Assembly (NCBI GenBank): GCA_036925085.1
Contig: JAUPFP010000121.1
Span: forward strand, 186,001-250,000
Direction: 5' to 3'
Length of the DNA: 64,000 bases
Source: Brachycybe producta
Lineage: Eukaryota; Arthropoda; Diplopoda; Playtdesmida; Andrognathidae
The notes under the pieces are model-generated. The model worked only from the letters and a program-made list of their open reading frames with translations. It had not been told where the DNA came from and did not search any database. Each line of letters starts with the position of its first letter. Within the stretch, counting starts at the first letter, position 1. Below are positions 35,708-50,307 of the stretch, one piece after another. The position numbers and the translations under genes were made by a program.

Positions 35708-35912
35708 ACAGGCAATTAGAAATCGTGACGAACAGAAGTTGGCTCCGCCCTTTTTATGACGAACGGCAACTTCTAATTGGTTTGTTGTGTGGTTCGACGT
35801 TGAAAAACGCGGAGCAGGTCACGTCAGACTACATAACCAACTAATTAGAAGTTGCGTTCGTCATAAAAAGGGCGGAGCCAACTTCTGTTTGTCCCGATTT
35901 CTAATTGCCTGT
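35708..35912. mobile_element. Family A MITE (205 bp), third copy
   Basis: Ends are ACAGGCAATTAGAAATC and GATTTCTAATTGCCTGT, with arms 'ttggctccgccctttttatg' and 'cataaaaagggcggagccaa'. The flanking 9-mers do not match, so one flank has changed after insertion. Confidence 0.8.
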
Positions 35913-36232
35913 ATTTTCCAAATGTTTTTGTTGAAAAAAAAATTTGAAAAAAAAATTTTTCGAAAAAATTTTTTTCGAAACATTTTTTTTTTTAAATTGC
36001 TAAGTAGTTTTCTTTTTAGAAGTTCTTTTGAAAGAAAGCTTAGCGCCATTTATGCTGAACGTTTACACCCCTCACCTAAAAATACAGAAGCTAGAGTCCT
36101 GAGGAAGTTTATGGTGTCATAAACACAAACCAAAGTCCCCTACATGGAAAATAATCAAGACTAGAAAATCCAGTTAACTCTACTCTCGCCGGACAGGAAG
36201 AAGCAATTTTTAAAGGTATGAAATTTGTTGGT

Positions 36233-36650
36233 GGCGCTGATCAAGCGCCAAATTGAACAAGTGCCAAATTGAACAAGTGCCAAATTGAACAAATGCCAAT
36301 CTGAACTAACGCCAAACTGAATAAACGCCAAATGGAACAAACGCCAAACTGAACAAGCACCAAACTGAATAATCGCCAAAATGTGATAAACACATTGTTA
36401 GGTTAGGTTAGGTTAGCATGTTCTGTAAATCTATAATCTATAAAAACTCACAATATTTGGACCAACAGAATTTACAAAATACCTGATTAACCGCCAAACT
36501 GAATAAGCGCCAATTGGAACAAATGCCAAACTGAATAAGCGCCAAATGGAACAAACGCCAAACTGAATAACCGCCAAATTTTTGGCTTTTATTCAGTTTA
36601 GCGTTTCTTCCATTTGGCGCTTATTCAGTTTGGCGTGACACTCTTCTGAG
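36233..36650. repeat. 16-bp minisatellite 'cgccaaactgaataag' with TTAGG run
   Basis: About 16 units of 16 bp ('cgccaaactgaataag', 'cgccaaatggaacaaa') lie in two blocks (36233-36380 and 36489-36578). A shorter inverted block follows ('ttggcgcttattcagtttgg', about 36590-36640). Between the two blocks, at about 36398-36417, stands a run of four TTAGG-type units. The minus-strand frame it produces is repetitive and is not a gene. Confidence 0.85.
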
Positions 36651-36677
36651 CGCCAAATTTAAAATCCCGTTTCGTCA

Positions 36678-36683
36678 CATATA

Positions 36684-36744
<61 letters not shown>

Positions 36745-36749
36745 GTATA

Positions 36750-36824
<75 letters not shown>

Positions 36825-36829
36825 GTATA

Positions 36830-36872
<43 letters not shown>
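36678..36872. repeat. (TA)n microsatellite with periodic 'tatg', left side of the transposon
   Basis: AT repeats with blocks of 'gtatatat' at two places. The hAT element is inserted at its right edge and another TA tract resumes at 39083. Confidence 0.95.
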
Positions 36873-39213
<2,341 letters not shown>

Positions 39214-39239
39214 TATTAAGCCAATTCTGTGTGTGTGTA

Positions 39240-39930
<691 letters not shown>

Positions 39931-40371
39931 ACAAATCTCAAATAATAAATCTCAAAAATATATATACAAATATCAAATGCTATTTGGCCTTTAAGCAGTG
40001 TATAAATTTTAATAACTGCATTTATGTATAGTGGACTTATAAATATTATGATGGTGGCCTACTACATATTAGAGACTAGAAGTATCTTTAATGCAAGAGG
40101 TTTAAAATATATCGACCCGATGTTGCGAAATCTTTTGTACTTTTTTTGAGATGAAGGGGATGAACCTGCAATTTAAAGTTAAAATCCTTTTCATTGCGAT
40201 TTTTTTTTATTCTGTCATGATGATTTTAAACAATTCAGTTTTAATTACAATGTTTGAAGCATTCATTTATATACATTGAGGAATTTGATGTATGTAATTT
40301 TTTGGTCCGAACTATACCCGGAAAATGAATTTAACCGGTATTGGGATTAAACACAATATTTTTACAACTTA

Positions 40372-40549
40372 GGCAAAAATTCAAGAAGGAAACTTAGCAC
40401 TTGGACCTTCAAAACTGGGTTTCAATACAGAAATAAACTGTTTCATTGAGGAGACAGGGTTTTTTTTCTTTCTAAATATAACTTTGCTCAGAGGTTTTGA
40501 GTTGAAATTCAAGTGTCAAGTTTACTTTTTGAATTTGGACCTTAGTCAA
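40372..40549. mobile_element. Family H fold-back MITE
   Basis: The left arm is 'aaattcaagaaggaaacttag' cut to 'cacttgga'. The right arm is 'aattcaagtgtcaagttta' and 'tttgaatttggacctta'. The centre is 'gagacagggttttttt'. Confidence 0.55.
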
Positions 40550-41086
40550 TTTTCTTGAACTATTTAGCGTTTTATAAATCTCGCCTAGGGACCAATAAAA
40601 CATATATGAATCACGAGTTTATTAACACCGTAGGGTTTTTGTTATTGTCGATTTTGAACATTTTTTGAGGCCACCCTTTGTATAAATATAAATTTAAGAG
40701 GTTTTCTCAGTGAGTGTGTGTGTGTGTGATAGTAGTAGTTGCAAGTGTTGTTGCTTTTGCAGTTTGTTTTCAAGTATGTTTTAGTAACAAACTAATCGAT
40801 ATTGGGTGAGGTGCATATCACGAAATGTTCTTCTTTTTTTTTCTTCTCTCTGTAGTAAAAAAAGAACTTGTTTGAAATATAATCAAGGCATTTTTCAGAC
40901 TAGATTGGAGAAAAATCGGAAGTAATGCATTTGCCTTGGGCTTCATTTTGTTGATTAATGTTACATGTACAATATATGCTTGCATATATATATATATATG
41001 TCTCTTTTTTTGCGCTTCGTTTGTTATCACATTCCTTCTTTTATACAGTATATACATTGTATAATATATGAAAAGATGGAAAGAGA

Positions 41087-41500
41087 GTGGAGTTGATGGA
41101 ACTCCTCAATAGTGTTATCATTGATTGCCTACTTACAAGGGGAAAAGAAAGAACGCGTGAAAAAGCGAGAGAGAGAGTAGGCAGGATGGAAGGAGAGAGA
41201 GAGAGAGAGAGAGAGAGGAGGGAGAAAGTAAAGGGAACACGAAAGGGAGAGAAAACAGAAAGTGAGAGTGAGGGAAAGGAAGAGGGAGAGAGAAAGAGAG
41301 GCCGAGAGAGAGATAGTGAGAAAGAGAAAGACAGGAAGAGTGAGGGAAAGCGAAAGGGAGAGAGTGAGGGAAAGTGAGAGGGAGAGTAAGGAAGAGAGAG
41401 AGAGAGTGAATGAAAGTGAGAGGTAGAGTAAGAGAGACAGAGAGAGTGAGAAGAAAAGAAGAGGGAGATAGCAAGAAAGAGAGATAGAAAGAAAGTAAGA
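41087..41500 (+). repeat. GA-rich simple-sequence tract
   Basis: About 400 bp of imperfect (GA)n/(GGAGA)n. The frames on both strands (Glu/Arg/Lys/Ser on one, Ser/Leu/Pro on the other) follow purely from this composition. Confidence 0.9.
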
Positions 41501-41814
41501 ATTATACTGAGCGTGTGGAATTACTACTTATTTTATAATATTTGCTTCGTTCTTTTGCATTTGAGGTCTTTTTTCTTTAAATAATGATTGTCTTTTGATG
41601 TTGATGTGTTCAACATCTTTTTTTCTTTTTTTCTTAAATCGGGTGGCGCTGATGAAACGCGTCCTATTTAAAGATGATTATCTCAGAAACTATAAAAGCT
41701 ACACATTTTGAAATTTATTTCCATTAATTTTTTTAACGACATATCAAACTGAATATTTTTTAACAAAATATTGAAACATTGAATTTTGAAAAATGTCGTT
41801 TAAAAATATCTGTT

Positions 41815-42108
41815 CTAATACCTTGTACACGCATGAGTTCAAATTAAATGTGTTTAGGTGAATTATACGGAATCCAGTTAAAGACATGAACCAAATAAAA
41901 ATTGACTTTATTATTTTAAATTGAAATTTACTAAATCAATATTTTTTCAATAGTTTATAAATTATATTTAAGTATTAACTGAATATTTTCAGATTATTAA
42001 CTGAATAAATTGAATTCGACATATTGTTTGTTTGCCCTTCACGGGGCTCTGTAGAACACGTTTATTATTTAAATTTATTTAAATTATCAGGTGTATACTA
42101 GGTATAAG
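41815..42108 (+). mobile_element. Family F MITE (~295 bp)
   Basis: It starts 'aataccttgtacacgcatga' and ends 'aggtgtatactaggtataag'. The interior is 'aattcaaattaaatgtgttt', 'tacggaatccagttaa', 'gacatattgtttgtttgc' and 'gggctctgtagaacacg'. A strongly diverged inverse copy follows at about 42112-42370. Confidence 0.7.
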
Positions 42109-42487
42109 GCCTAATAATTTATCTGCACCTAAAAAGTTAAATGCATTTAAAATAATTAAACATGAAATATGTTAAATTCAATTTATTCAGTTTATAATTT
42201 ATATTGAGTTAAACATTATTTTTAATTTGTATTCCAAATATTAATTTAATATTTCAAGTTGTTCAAATATTGAGTAATAATTTAAATTTTATTTGGTTCA
42301 TCAACTGTTCAACGAAACAAATTTAACTTGAATACACTTAGCTTAAGTGTAGTTAAGGTATAAGCAAATTAGAGACAACTTTTGTTATTTGAATTGCTAA
42401 CCTATACTTACTACGAACATACTAGAACATACACACCGTAAAATAAGGAAATTTATGTGCCCTCTACTGAGCATTAATAGAAACAAT

Positions 42488-42488
<1 letters not shown>

Positions 42489-42519
<31 letters not shown>
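42489..42519. repeat. (AC)n microsatellite
   Basis: About 15 CA dinucleotides. Confidence 0.95.
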
Positions 42520-42724
42520 CCAAATTACCATCCATATTCTTCATGCTAATGTACTTTGTTTAATTCATTTTTCAATAAATTTCTTGTTCACTTTTGGCGG
42601 AAAGTTTCTGAACGGAATTCTGCGTGTGTTCCAGGCTTTTTTTTCATTTTATGTTGGTATTAAAAAATTACCATTAAAGTTTTTTTTAAATATTAAACAT
42701 GAAAATCTCATTAAGTAATTCAGT

Positions 42725-42862
42725 TAGGGCTTTGGCACACAGGTGACTTTTAACTGTGTGCGAAGGTTAGCATCTTTTTTTATAGAAATCACATTGCCGC
42801 AACCTTCGACTTCATTTTGTTACCTAAAGTCTTTCAATAATTGTCTTTATGTCAAGGCCCCT
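42725..42862. mobile_element. Family G MITE, degraded
   Basis: 'gggctttggcacacaggtga' at left and 'tctttatgtcaaggcccc' at right are the family ends. The inner 'cgcaaccttcgacttcattt' matches the 18.1 and 44.0 kb copies. Confidence 0.5.
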
Positions 42863-43171
42863 TATACCTTGTACACACATACACAGTTAAATGCATTTAA
42901 ATATTAAACACGTTCTACAGAGCCCTGTGAAAGGCAAATGGACAATATGTCGAATTCAATTTATTCATGTTATAATCTGAAAATATTGAGTTAATACTTA
43001 AATATAATCAGATAAACTATTGACAAAATATTGATTTAGTATTTCAATTTAAAATATTAATAATAAAAGCCAATTTTTATTTGGTGTTCATGTCCTTAAT
43101 TGGATTCCGTATAATTCACCAAAACACATTTAATTTGAATTCATTTAACTCATGTGTGTACAAGGTATAAG
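42861..43171 (-). mobile_element. Family F MITE, full length, inverse orientation
   Basis: The ends CTTATACCTTGTACACACAT and ATGTGTGTACAAGGTATAAG are exact inverted complements over 20 bp. Interior landmarks appear in reverse order to 41815-42108. Best-preserved copy of the family here. Confidence 0.85.
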
Positions 43172-43911
43172 ACTTCTAGTTTCTAAAACACTTTCAATTT
43201 ATTTCTAATGTTACTTCTAAAACATAGGATAATTACGTTTCTATGTATGATTTTAAAGGGAACAACTTAGCCTTAAGTGTTTATTTTGCATTTCAACGTA
43301 AACACATAAAAAAGGAGGAGGGGGGGGGGGGGGGGGAAATGTCAAGAAGTTATGAAATCGATAACGATTTTTAGCTAAAAAAGAAATCATTTAATGTTCC
43401 TCACATACTGAATGCGCGCCCCATTAAATATAATATCAATTAACTTCTGAAGCATTATACAATAATCGTCAAAAAAAGTTTTTATTTATAAAAAAAAACA
43501 CATTATTCTTAAATTTATATTCTTTAATGAAATGAAATGAAATCTTTGCATTATCTGATTTCACTCCAGAGGCAATTTACTATTAAGTTTTTTTGTAGTT
43601 GTCATAGAAATAAATGTCATCTCTTTTTCTCTCTCTTTCTTTATACACTTAGATTCTTAATTAAAAATAACAAATAAGGGCCATTCGGAACATCGTCATT
43701 ATCAAAGACAACTGAAATGTTCAAAATGGTCCCTAAATACCCCCCCCCCCCCCATCCACTTCGTTGATGATGATGATGATACATTTGAGTCACTAGTTGT
43801 GATCTCAAGACAGCATTTAAATTAAATATAATATATATCGAATGAGGTGCCATTAAAACGTCTCCCCCACCCCCCGTTTTAAGTTAAATATATTCGAAAC
43901 AAAAAGGTTTG

Positions 43912-44090
43912 TAGAACACACACATAGACCGCTTTTTGATGGTCGATTTCGACTGCAAAATAAAGTCGGATTGACGCCGCCAAAACCGACCACTTTGAAT
44001 TTTTCATTGCAACCACAGCTCCAACCAAGCTGCAACTTCATTTTGCAGTCGAAATCGACCACCAAAATTAATAATTGTGTCAGGACACCC
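43912..44090. mobile_element. Family G fold-back MITE
   Basis: The arms are 'tggtcgatttcgactgcaaa' and 'ttttgcagtcgaaatcgacc'. The central 'cgccaaaaccgaccactttg' and 'caaccacagctccaacc' are shared with the 18.1 kb copy. Confidence 0.65.
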
Positions 44091-44207
44091 TAAATCACAT
44101 GTAATTGAAAATTAATAAGAATATACCAACTTTTTTTAAACTTTTAACAAAGTTAATTAATTTTGAATATGACGTTTTGCAAAAATTAAATTTCATGAAG
44201 CCTAATT

Positions 44208-44512
44208 AATACCTTGTACATAAATGAGTTAAATGAATTCAAATTAAATGTGTTTAGGTGAATCATACGGAATCCAGTTAAGGACACATGAACCTAATAA
44301 AAAATTTACTTTATTATTAATGTTTGAAATTGAAATACTAAATCAATATTTTGTCAATAGTTTATAATTTATATTTAAGTATTAACTGAATATTTTCAGA
44401 TTATTAACTGAATAAATTGAATTCGACATATTGTTTGTTTGCCCTTCACGGAGCTCTGTAGAACACGTTTATTATTTAAATGCATTTGAATTATCAGGTG
44501 TGTATTATATGT
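44208..44512 (+). mobile_element. Family F MITE
   Basis: It starts 'aataccttgtacataaatga' and ends 'ttatcaggtgtgtatta'. The interior is nearly identical to 41815-42108, including 'cccttcacggagctctgtag'. A short family C end ('ttctagtttctaaaac') follows at 44518-44575. Confidence 0.7.
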
Positions 44513-44714
44513 GTTAGTTACTCTTCTAGTTTCTAAAACAATTTCAATTTCTTCTTAATAGTACTTCTCAAAATAAATGCTGAATAACAAAAGTTCTAAT
44601 CGATTGTTTGCTTTCGTTTGCATATTTTGTGCAATGGCTACTTATACAAAGCATATTCCGACTTGAAAGTCATGAAATGTCAGAGAAAATTGTAATTCTT
44701 GTAAAAAAAAAATC

Positions 44715-44805
44715 AGGTCTTTCTTTTAGCTTCAAAAAGCAGACGATTCTTCTTTTTTGACGTTTTTTTTCTATCTAACATAGAGTTGCTTTACCTTTGT
44801 TTAGC
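44715..44805 (+). mobile_element. Family D fragment
   Basis: Contains 'tcttttagcttcaaaaagca', 'gacgattcttc' and the right end 'acatagagttgctttacctt'. Confidence 0.5.
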
Positions 44806-45205
44806 ACGGTAGAACGGTTGAATGACGAAACAACTGAAATCGCAATGTTGCTTGTCATACGTCACTATGTGAAAATCGATTTTTTTTTTAAAAAAGGATT
44901 CATATTTATTATAATATTATTTTGTGTGTATTCAAAGATTTGGTACTGGTTTTATTTCCTCTTTTTTTAAACGGAAATATTGCCTTCTAACGCCGCCCCT
45001 TAAAAATGACAGCCAAGATACACTTAATAGATAGCTAGAATAAATAAGTGAGCCACTGGTTTATATGGGATAGAAAAAAATACACACTTGATCAATTTTC
45101 TGTAATAGTGTATACTTGTATTTATTCGTTGTATATTTGTATTTTTAATTTGTTTGTTAGGTTTTTTTTCTTGTGTTTGTGTATGACAGTTATTAGATTA
45201 TATGT

Positions 45206-45312
45206 ATATAAGGCCTACTTGTGTTTATTGGGGTGGAGTACATGTCGATTTTAAAAGAACTTTTAAAATTGACATGTACTCCACACCAATATACACAAGT
45301 AAGGCCCTATAT
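45206..45312. mobile_element. Near-perfect 107-bp hairpin MITE
   Basis: The arms 'aaggcctacttgtgtttatt', 'ggggtggagtacatgtcgat' and 'tttaaaag' are complemented by 'cttttaaaattgacatgtac', 'tccacaccaatatacacaag' and 'taaggccc' across a tiny loop at about 45257. Arms are about 50 bp with few mismatches. Confidence 0.8.
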
Positions 45313-45759
45313 TGAAGTTTTTTTGAAGAGAAAAGGGAAATAATATGAAACAACGCCCTATTTCCTTTTACGGTTTTTTTTTAAAGGTGGTGGTTGGTGA
45401 GGGGGGGAGGCGGAGGGAGTTGGATTTAGCAAATGAAAATTCTTTTGCTGCCTATTTTTTAAGCAGAAATTTTCTCATTTACTGTTCGTTTTTTCGGTGA
45501 TACTATCATTGCTTTCAATCTCTTTTCTAGACTTTTCGTTCTCTTTTGCTTTTTTTTTTTCTCTTCTGAACTTGCTTCCTCCTCTGTTTAATGAAATGCG
45601 TTTTGTGGTTGACAGGAGGACCACCTTTTTCTTCCCCTTTATCCATCCATCCCTTCTCTTTCCTTCTTTATTCATTCTACTTTTAAACCCCTTTTTTCCC
45701 TATCAATTTGCAGGGTGTTTGGAATAAATGTTGGACATTAACAATATTATAAATATTCC

Positions 45760-46149
45760 GGGTCAGGATAAAAAAAATGAACGGATGAACATTGGTGGTA
45801 ACTCTAAAACCAGACACAGAATGCATATAGAATTGGATGAACACTATATTAATATGGGTGAACACACATTTTAAAGGGATGAACAGAGATAGAGAGAAAT
45901 AAAAGGATGAACGTCCTTTAAAGAAATGAACATGGTTTTAAGGGGGGGGTGAACATGGTTTTATAGAAGATGAACCATGTTCATCACCATAAAACCATGT
46001 TCATCTTTCTTAAACCCATGTTCATCCTTTTATCAATGTTCATACTTTTAAAATTTGTGTTCATCCAATTCTATGTGCATTCTGTGTCGGGTTTTAGAGT
46101 TAACCCCAATGTTCATCCCGTTCATTCGTTCGTCTTTTTATCCTGACCC
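45760..46149. mobile_element. Family J MITE (390 bp) with perfect 9-bp target duplication
   Basis: Ends are GGGTCAGGATAAAAA and TTTTTATCCTGACCC. AAATATTCC is present at both 45751-45759 and 46150-46158. The arms extend inward for most of the length and carry repeated 'gatgaacat(gg)' words. The 9-bp duplication suggests a Mutator-like origin. Confidence 0.9.
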
Positions 46150-46227
46150 AAATATTCCAGTTTTCATATAATGCGATTTTGTAATACTAATTTTAGAAAT
46201 CTATTGTGTGAACAGCTGATCAAATAT

Positions 46228-46559
46228 TAGGGTGGATTGATTTAAATCAATGATTTCGATTGATTTTTTTCTCATTAAAATCAACATGATTTAAATAAAA
46301 AAAATTGGTAAAAATAAAAATTAAGTGATTTAAATCATTTTTTTTTCAGAATTTTTAGTATTTTTTTAAAGGAAGTTTTTTTCTCTTTTATAAGATGTGT
46401 TTATTATAATTTAATGTACTTGACAGACGAATACACAGATTGAACACCTCAAAAGGGTAATTTTATTAAAATTTAAATGAATAAATAATGTTTTAAACAA
46501 AAATCAAATCTGATTTTTTGGATTTTTTTTAAAGAAGTCATGATTTTGTATCCACCCTG
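46228..46559. mobile_element. hAT MITE (332 bp) with 8-bp target duplication
   Basis: Ends are TAGGGTGGAT and ATCCACCCTG. The flanking octamers are TCAAATAT (46220-46227) and CCAAATAT (46560-46567), 7 of 8 alike. The sub-terminal sequence repeats 'gatttaaatca'. Both the ends and the 8-bp duplication are as expected for hAT. Confidence 0.85.
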
Positions 46560-46609
46560 CCAAATATGCTATAACTTAAAACAGCCAAAAGTCACTGAAG
46601 AATCGATTT

Positions 46610-46740
46610 TTATTAATCTTATCGAGTGATTCGATGCCGATTCCGATTGAATAGAATCGATTCAATTTATACGATTAATCAGAACTAAAAAAATTGGTTT
46701 TCTGATTTATCGAATCGGAATAGGGCATCCTTAATCTGAA
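46610..46740. mobile_element. Remnant of another hAT MITE
   Basis: 'cgaatcggaatagggcatcc' at the right is a common hAT-type end read inward. The left part has 'ttcgatgccgattccgattg'. The boundaries are lost. Confidence 0.4.
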
Positions 46741-46859
46741 AACTTGAGTGTTTAGAATGTGGTCCAGAGATAGTTCTATAGAAATGTAGGTTATTTCACC
46801 GAAAAGTGATCTTTGTAGCAGCTTTTCCCCCTTCAGGTTGTCAGCGGTCTACCCAGCTT

Positions 46860-47425
46860 TTTAGAAGCACTTTTAAGGTGGTTTTTAAGGCTTCTCGAAC
46901 TCTTGATATTATTCTGTCTTTCATATGCAAAATGAAGAGAAACTTGAACGTGCTTTATAGACTAGAAGGGTAGCTCAGTCCCTTAAGTGTATTTTCGTGT
47001 TGATATCTTTTAAAATACAGTAGAATATCGATTATCGGAACTAATGTCGGGCATGCATAGTTCCGATAATCAAAAGTTCACATAATCGAACTCCCATTAA
47101 GAAAAAGTGGGGAAAACTAAGAAAAAACCCATTGCAAAAAAAATTTGTTACTTTTATGAAAGTAGTATTTTCTTAAGAATAAGTAAAAAAAAAATTGGTT
47201 CCGATAATCGATACTTCCGATTGAAAATGAAACAACTTTGAGAAGAAGACGATGCTTAGCAGGCAATACTTTTCATTTTCCTCAATGAAAAGGTATATTT
47301 TGAAAGATATCAACATGAAAATACCATTAAGTGATTAAGCTACCCTTCTAGTTTCTCTTAATGTTGCTTAATGAAAGACAGAAAAGTCTACTAGTTCGAA
47401 AATCAGCTGTTCATAAAACATTTTA
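46860..47425. mobile_element. Family C element carrying a nested pogo-like MITE
   Basis: The left part runs from 'cttttaaggtggtttttaag' through 'atgcaaaatgaagagaaact' and 'tagaagggtagctcagtc' to 'ttgatatcttttaaaata'. It is interrupted at about 47018-47222 and resumes with 'gagaagaagacgatgcttag' and the right arm 'gatatcaacatgaaaatacc' to about 47425. Confidence 0.75.
47018..47222. mobile_element. pogo-like MITE nested in family C
   Basis: After TA the left end reads CAGTAGAATATCGATTATCG. The right part is 'ggttccgataatcgatactt'. The 13050-13264 copy has the same ends and the same 'aaaaagtgggg' and 'attgcaa' interior. The right terminus is degraded, so its last bases are uncertain. Confidence 0.65.
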
Positions 47426-47482
47426 AGAAGAGATTTGATATAATAGTTGTCAAAAACAAGGCAATTCAAAGCAACATATTAA

Positions 47483-47677
47483 ACAGGCAATTGTGCCCAG
47501 CATTAGAATTTCCTTTGCCCCGCTTTTTTATGACGTCAGACCAAGTAACAAACCAATTAGAAATTGAAAAGGGCGGAGCATGTGACATTAGACTAAGTAA
47601 CAAACCAATTAGAAATTGATGACGTTCATAAAAGGGGCGGAGCAAAGGGAATTCTAATGCTGGGCACAATTGTCTGT
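47483..47677. mobile_element. Family B MITE (195 bp) with perfect 8-bp target duplication
   Basis: Ends are ACAGGCAATTGTGCCCAGC and GCTGGGCACAATTGTCTGT. CATATTAA lies at 47475-47482 and 47678-47685. The middle contains the segment 'aagtaacaaaccaattagaa' twice (about 47543 and 47594), which makes this copy longer than the others. Confidence 0.85.
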
Positions 47678-47899
47678 CATATTAAGAGTTTATTTTCATG
47701 TTAATATTATTTAAAATAAACTTTATTATATGGTCCTTAGGATATATATTTAGAAAATCACTTTAACGTCATAAAACTCGTAGCTATTTTTATTTTACTT
47801 TTTATTATAACAATTTCAATTTATTTTTTAAATTACAATAAAAACTTAGGTTATAATATATAATGAAATTTCATACCTAAAAAAACGCTGCAAAACACA

Positions 47900-48240
47900 C
47901 TTCCTGATAAAATTTATAATTTCTTAGAAACTAGAATAGTAGGTGAATTCTGAAAAGTATTTGCATAAAAATATCTTTTTTAAAAAAATGCAAGTTTGCA
48001 AGTTTCAATATCATTTTTTTTTATAAAAAAAAAACATGAACAGTTGATGCAAAAAAAAAAAAAAATAAAATCGTAAAATTTGATTATTTTCACAAACAGC
48101 CACAAAATGTTTATTTTAAAAGATAATAGATATATCGTGAAAATGATTTTAACATATTTCATTTCCTACTATTAGTTTCAAACAAACTGAATTTTTTCTT
48201 TAATGTAATTTCAGAAAAGATGTTTTACATTCACATCTAA
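47900..48240. mobile_element. Family C variant element
   Basis: The arms 'cttagaaactagaatagtag' and 'cctactattagtttcaaaca' pair. The centre is an A-rich run and 'tcacaaacagccacaaaatg'. It is strongly diverged from the main subfamily. Confidence 0.5.
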
Positions 48241-48369
48241 AAATTACCATTTTAAAATCGATAACTAACTAACAACAAAGCAACCAAAGACTTCTGTTGC
48301 ATCCTATGTTTAACATGGAAGAAGTAGTGCTGCATGATTACATTTTCAAGCGTTGCACACTTTTTTTTA

Positions 48370-48389
48370 GCTAGCTAGCTAGCTAGCTC
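48370..48389. repeat. (AGCT)n microsatellite
   Basis: Five AGCT tetramers in a row. Self-complementary, so it can form a small hairpin. Confidence 0.9.
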
Positions 48390-48735
48390 TGTGTCGTTGG
48401 ATCAATGAATGAATTGCAAAACTATGGTAGTAGGTAGGTACTACACTAGTATAGCACTATATGAGTCTAAAAAACATCATCTACCTCTTTCTTCTCTTCC
48501 TACTTTTGTAATATCGACTTTTTTTATACATTTGTAACGTTATCATTCATCAGTCATTTTACAGAATGTCAACAATATACAAATACCACCAATTTGCACA
48601 ATGAATATTGTTTTAAGCGATGTGCAAAATGTCTAAAAACAAGCAGTCAAGCTGACTAATCTACATTTACATAAAGACTTAAAGCATTTTTTTCTAGTTT
48701 GGATTTACAGGGTTCATACTGACCTGGAAAGACAG

Positions 48736-48942
48736 ACAGGCAATTAGAAAACGGGATAAACAGACGATGGCTCCGCGCTTTTTATGACGAATGGCAACTT
48801 ATAATTGGTTTGTTGTGTGGTTCGACGTTGAAAAGGGCGGAGCATGTGTCGTCAGACTACATAACCAACCAATTGGAAGTTGCCGGTCGTCATAAAAAGG
48901 GGCGGAGCCAACGTCTGTTTATCTCGTTTTCTAATTGCCTGT
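48736..48942. mobile_element. Family A MITE (207 bp) with 9-bp target duplication
   Basis: Ends are ACAGGCAATTAGAAAAC and GTTTTCTAATTGCCTGT. The flanking 9-mers are GAAAGACAG (48727-48735) and GAAAGTCAG (48943-48951), one mismatch. Arms as in the other family A copies. Confidence 0.9.
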
Positions 48943-48951
48943 GAAAGTCAG

Positions 48952-50300
48952 GGAAGATTGTCATTTTTTTCCCCCAAAAATCATGGAAAGACAAAAAATG
49001 TTTTATTTTTTTTAAATAAATTTAACATTTTATAAACTAGTTTAATTTATAATAATTTATTTTGTAAATTTTATTAACTAATTCTTTTCAAAGTATAATT
49101 TAGTTTTTCAGGTTGTCAATACGTTTTGCTCATTGTTTTTTTTTTTTTTTTTTTTTTTTGCAATTTTTTGATTTGCAAAAAATGTTGGCCTTAGTAATGA
49201 GGTTTAAAAATAAATACTAATATTGAAGTTGAAATTGGTCAGGAAAATGAGAAAAGAATGGTCAGGGAAATGGATTGTTTCATTTCAGTATGAATCCTGA
49301 TTTAAGCCTTTTGAAACATTGACTAAATGTCTAGGAATTCTGCAGAATAACTGATTTTCTACTTTGTCGATAATTCACACGTAAGTGGGAGGTGCATTTG
49401 AGAACGCAATACAGTGTATAAAATAGTTCAAGAAGCGTTTGAAAACATCGGGCAGTTTGTTTGAAATCTACTCCAGCCATGTATGTTATAAGATGGCTGA
49501 ATCAAGTAAAATAAATTACTGATAGTAGCAGAAGATTACTGAGAGTATGATTGTGAATGAATACTTGGATGCATTATCCATGCATCATGGGTAATGCATC
49601 CTAATTTATTCATAAATGATTGCATGTATTCTGTATGTGTGTGCTGCTGCTGCTGCTGCTGATGTTCAAAACTGATACTTTCCTACAATACTCCTGTCAA
49701 AGCAACAAACTAAGGCGTTTTCAAATGCACCCAAAATGAAAGTACCCTAACATGTATTTCTCCCTTCAGGCAAGATAGATGGATTGAGGCCTGGGGTTAG
49801 AAAGGGAGGGGGGAGAGTCCATGGGAAATTCTTTTTGTGATATTTTTGGCGAGGGTTGGAAGGGTGTGTGTGTGTTGTACCTCAAAGTTAGGCCAAAAAC
49901 ATGATTTTCATCGATTATTTAAGTGCTGCTGTGTACTGTTGTTGCTTTTTCTCTCTTATTTCTTTCTCTAGTTCTGTCTCTTGGTTGGCTGAAGGTTTTT
50001 CAGTTTGTAGTAAATGTGTTATATACCAGTATTGTATTGTACTGCAGTACTTTTTTTTTCTCTTCTTTTTTTTCCAATATATCCCTCCCCCACTCCTTCC
50101 CTTCATATATATATTACCTTGTGGAATAGACAGTTCAGAGACCATGATGGGATTTTTGTGTTACATTGGTGGGTCTCATATTAGCCATAAACTACAATGC
50201 TTTTTCAGAAAGAAAGAAAAAAATGAAAGAATGAAAAAAAAGGGATAAAAATGTATTTATTGTATGTTGAAGAAGGTTAATTGTGTTTTTTTTTCCTCTT
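48952..50300. other. Non-coding stretch
   Basis: It contains a T19-20 run near 49140, a (GCT)n patch at 49641-49663 and a GT patch at 49864. The open frames at 49901-50248 are T/C-rich artefacts. Confidence 0.4.
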
Positions 50301-50307
50301 CTTTAGT

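Noticed and set aside
36161-36379. Minus-strand frame rich in 'FGACSVWRLFHLA'
   Set aside because: Translation of the 16-bp minisatellite.
41087-41474. Charged (Glu/Arg/Lys) frame on + and Ser/Leu/Pro frame on -
   Set aside because: Both arise from the same GA-rich tract.
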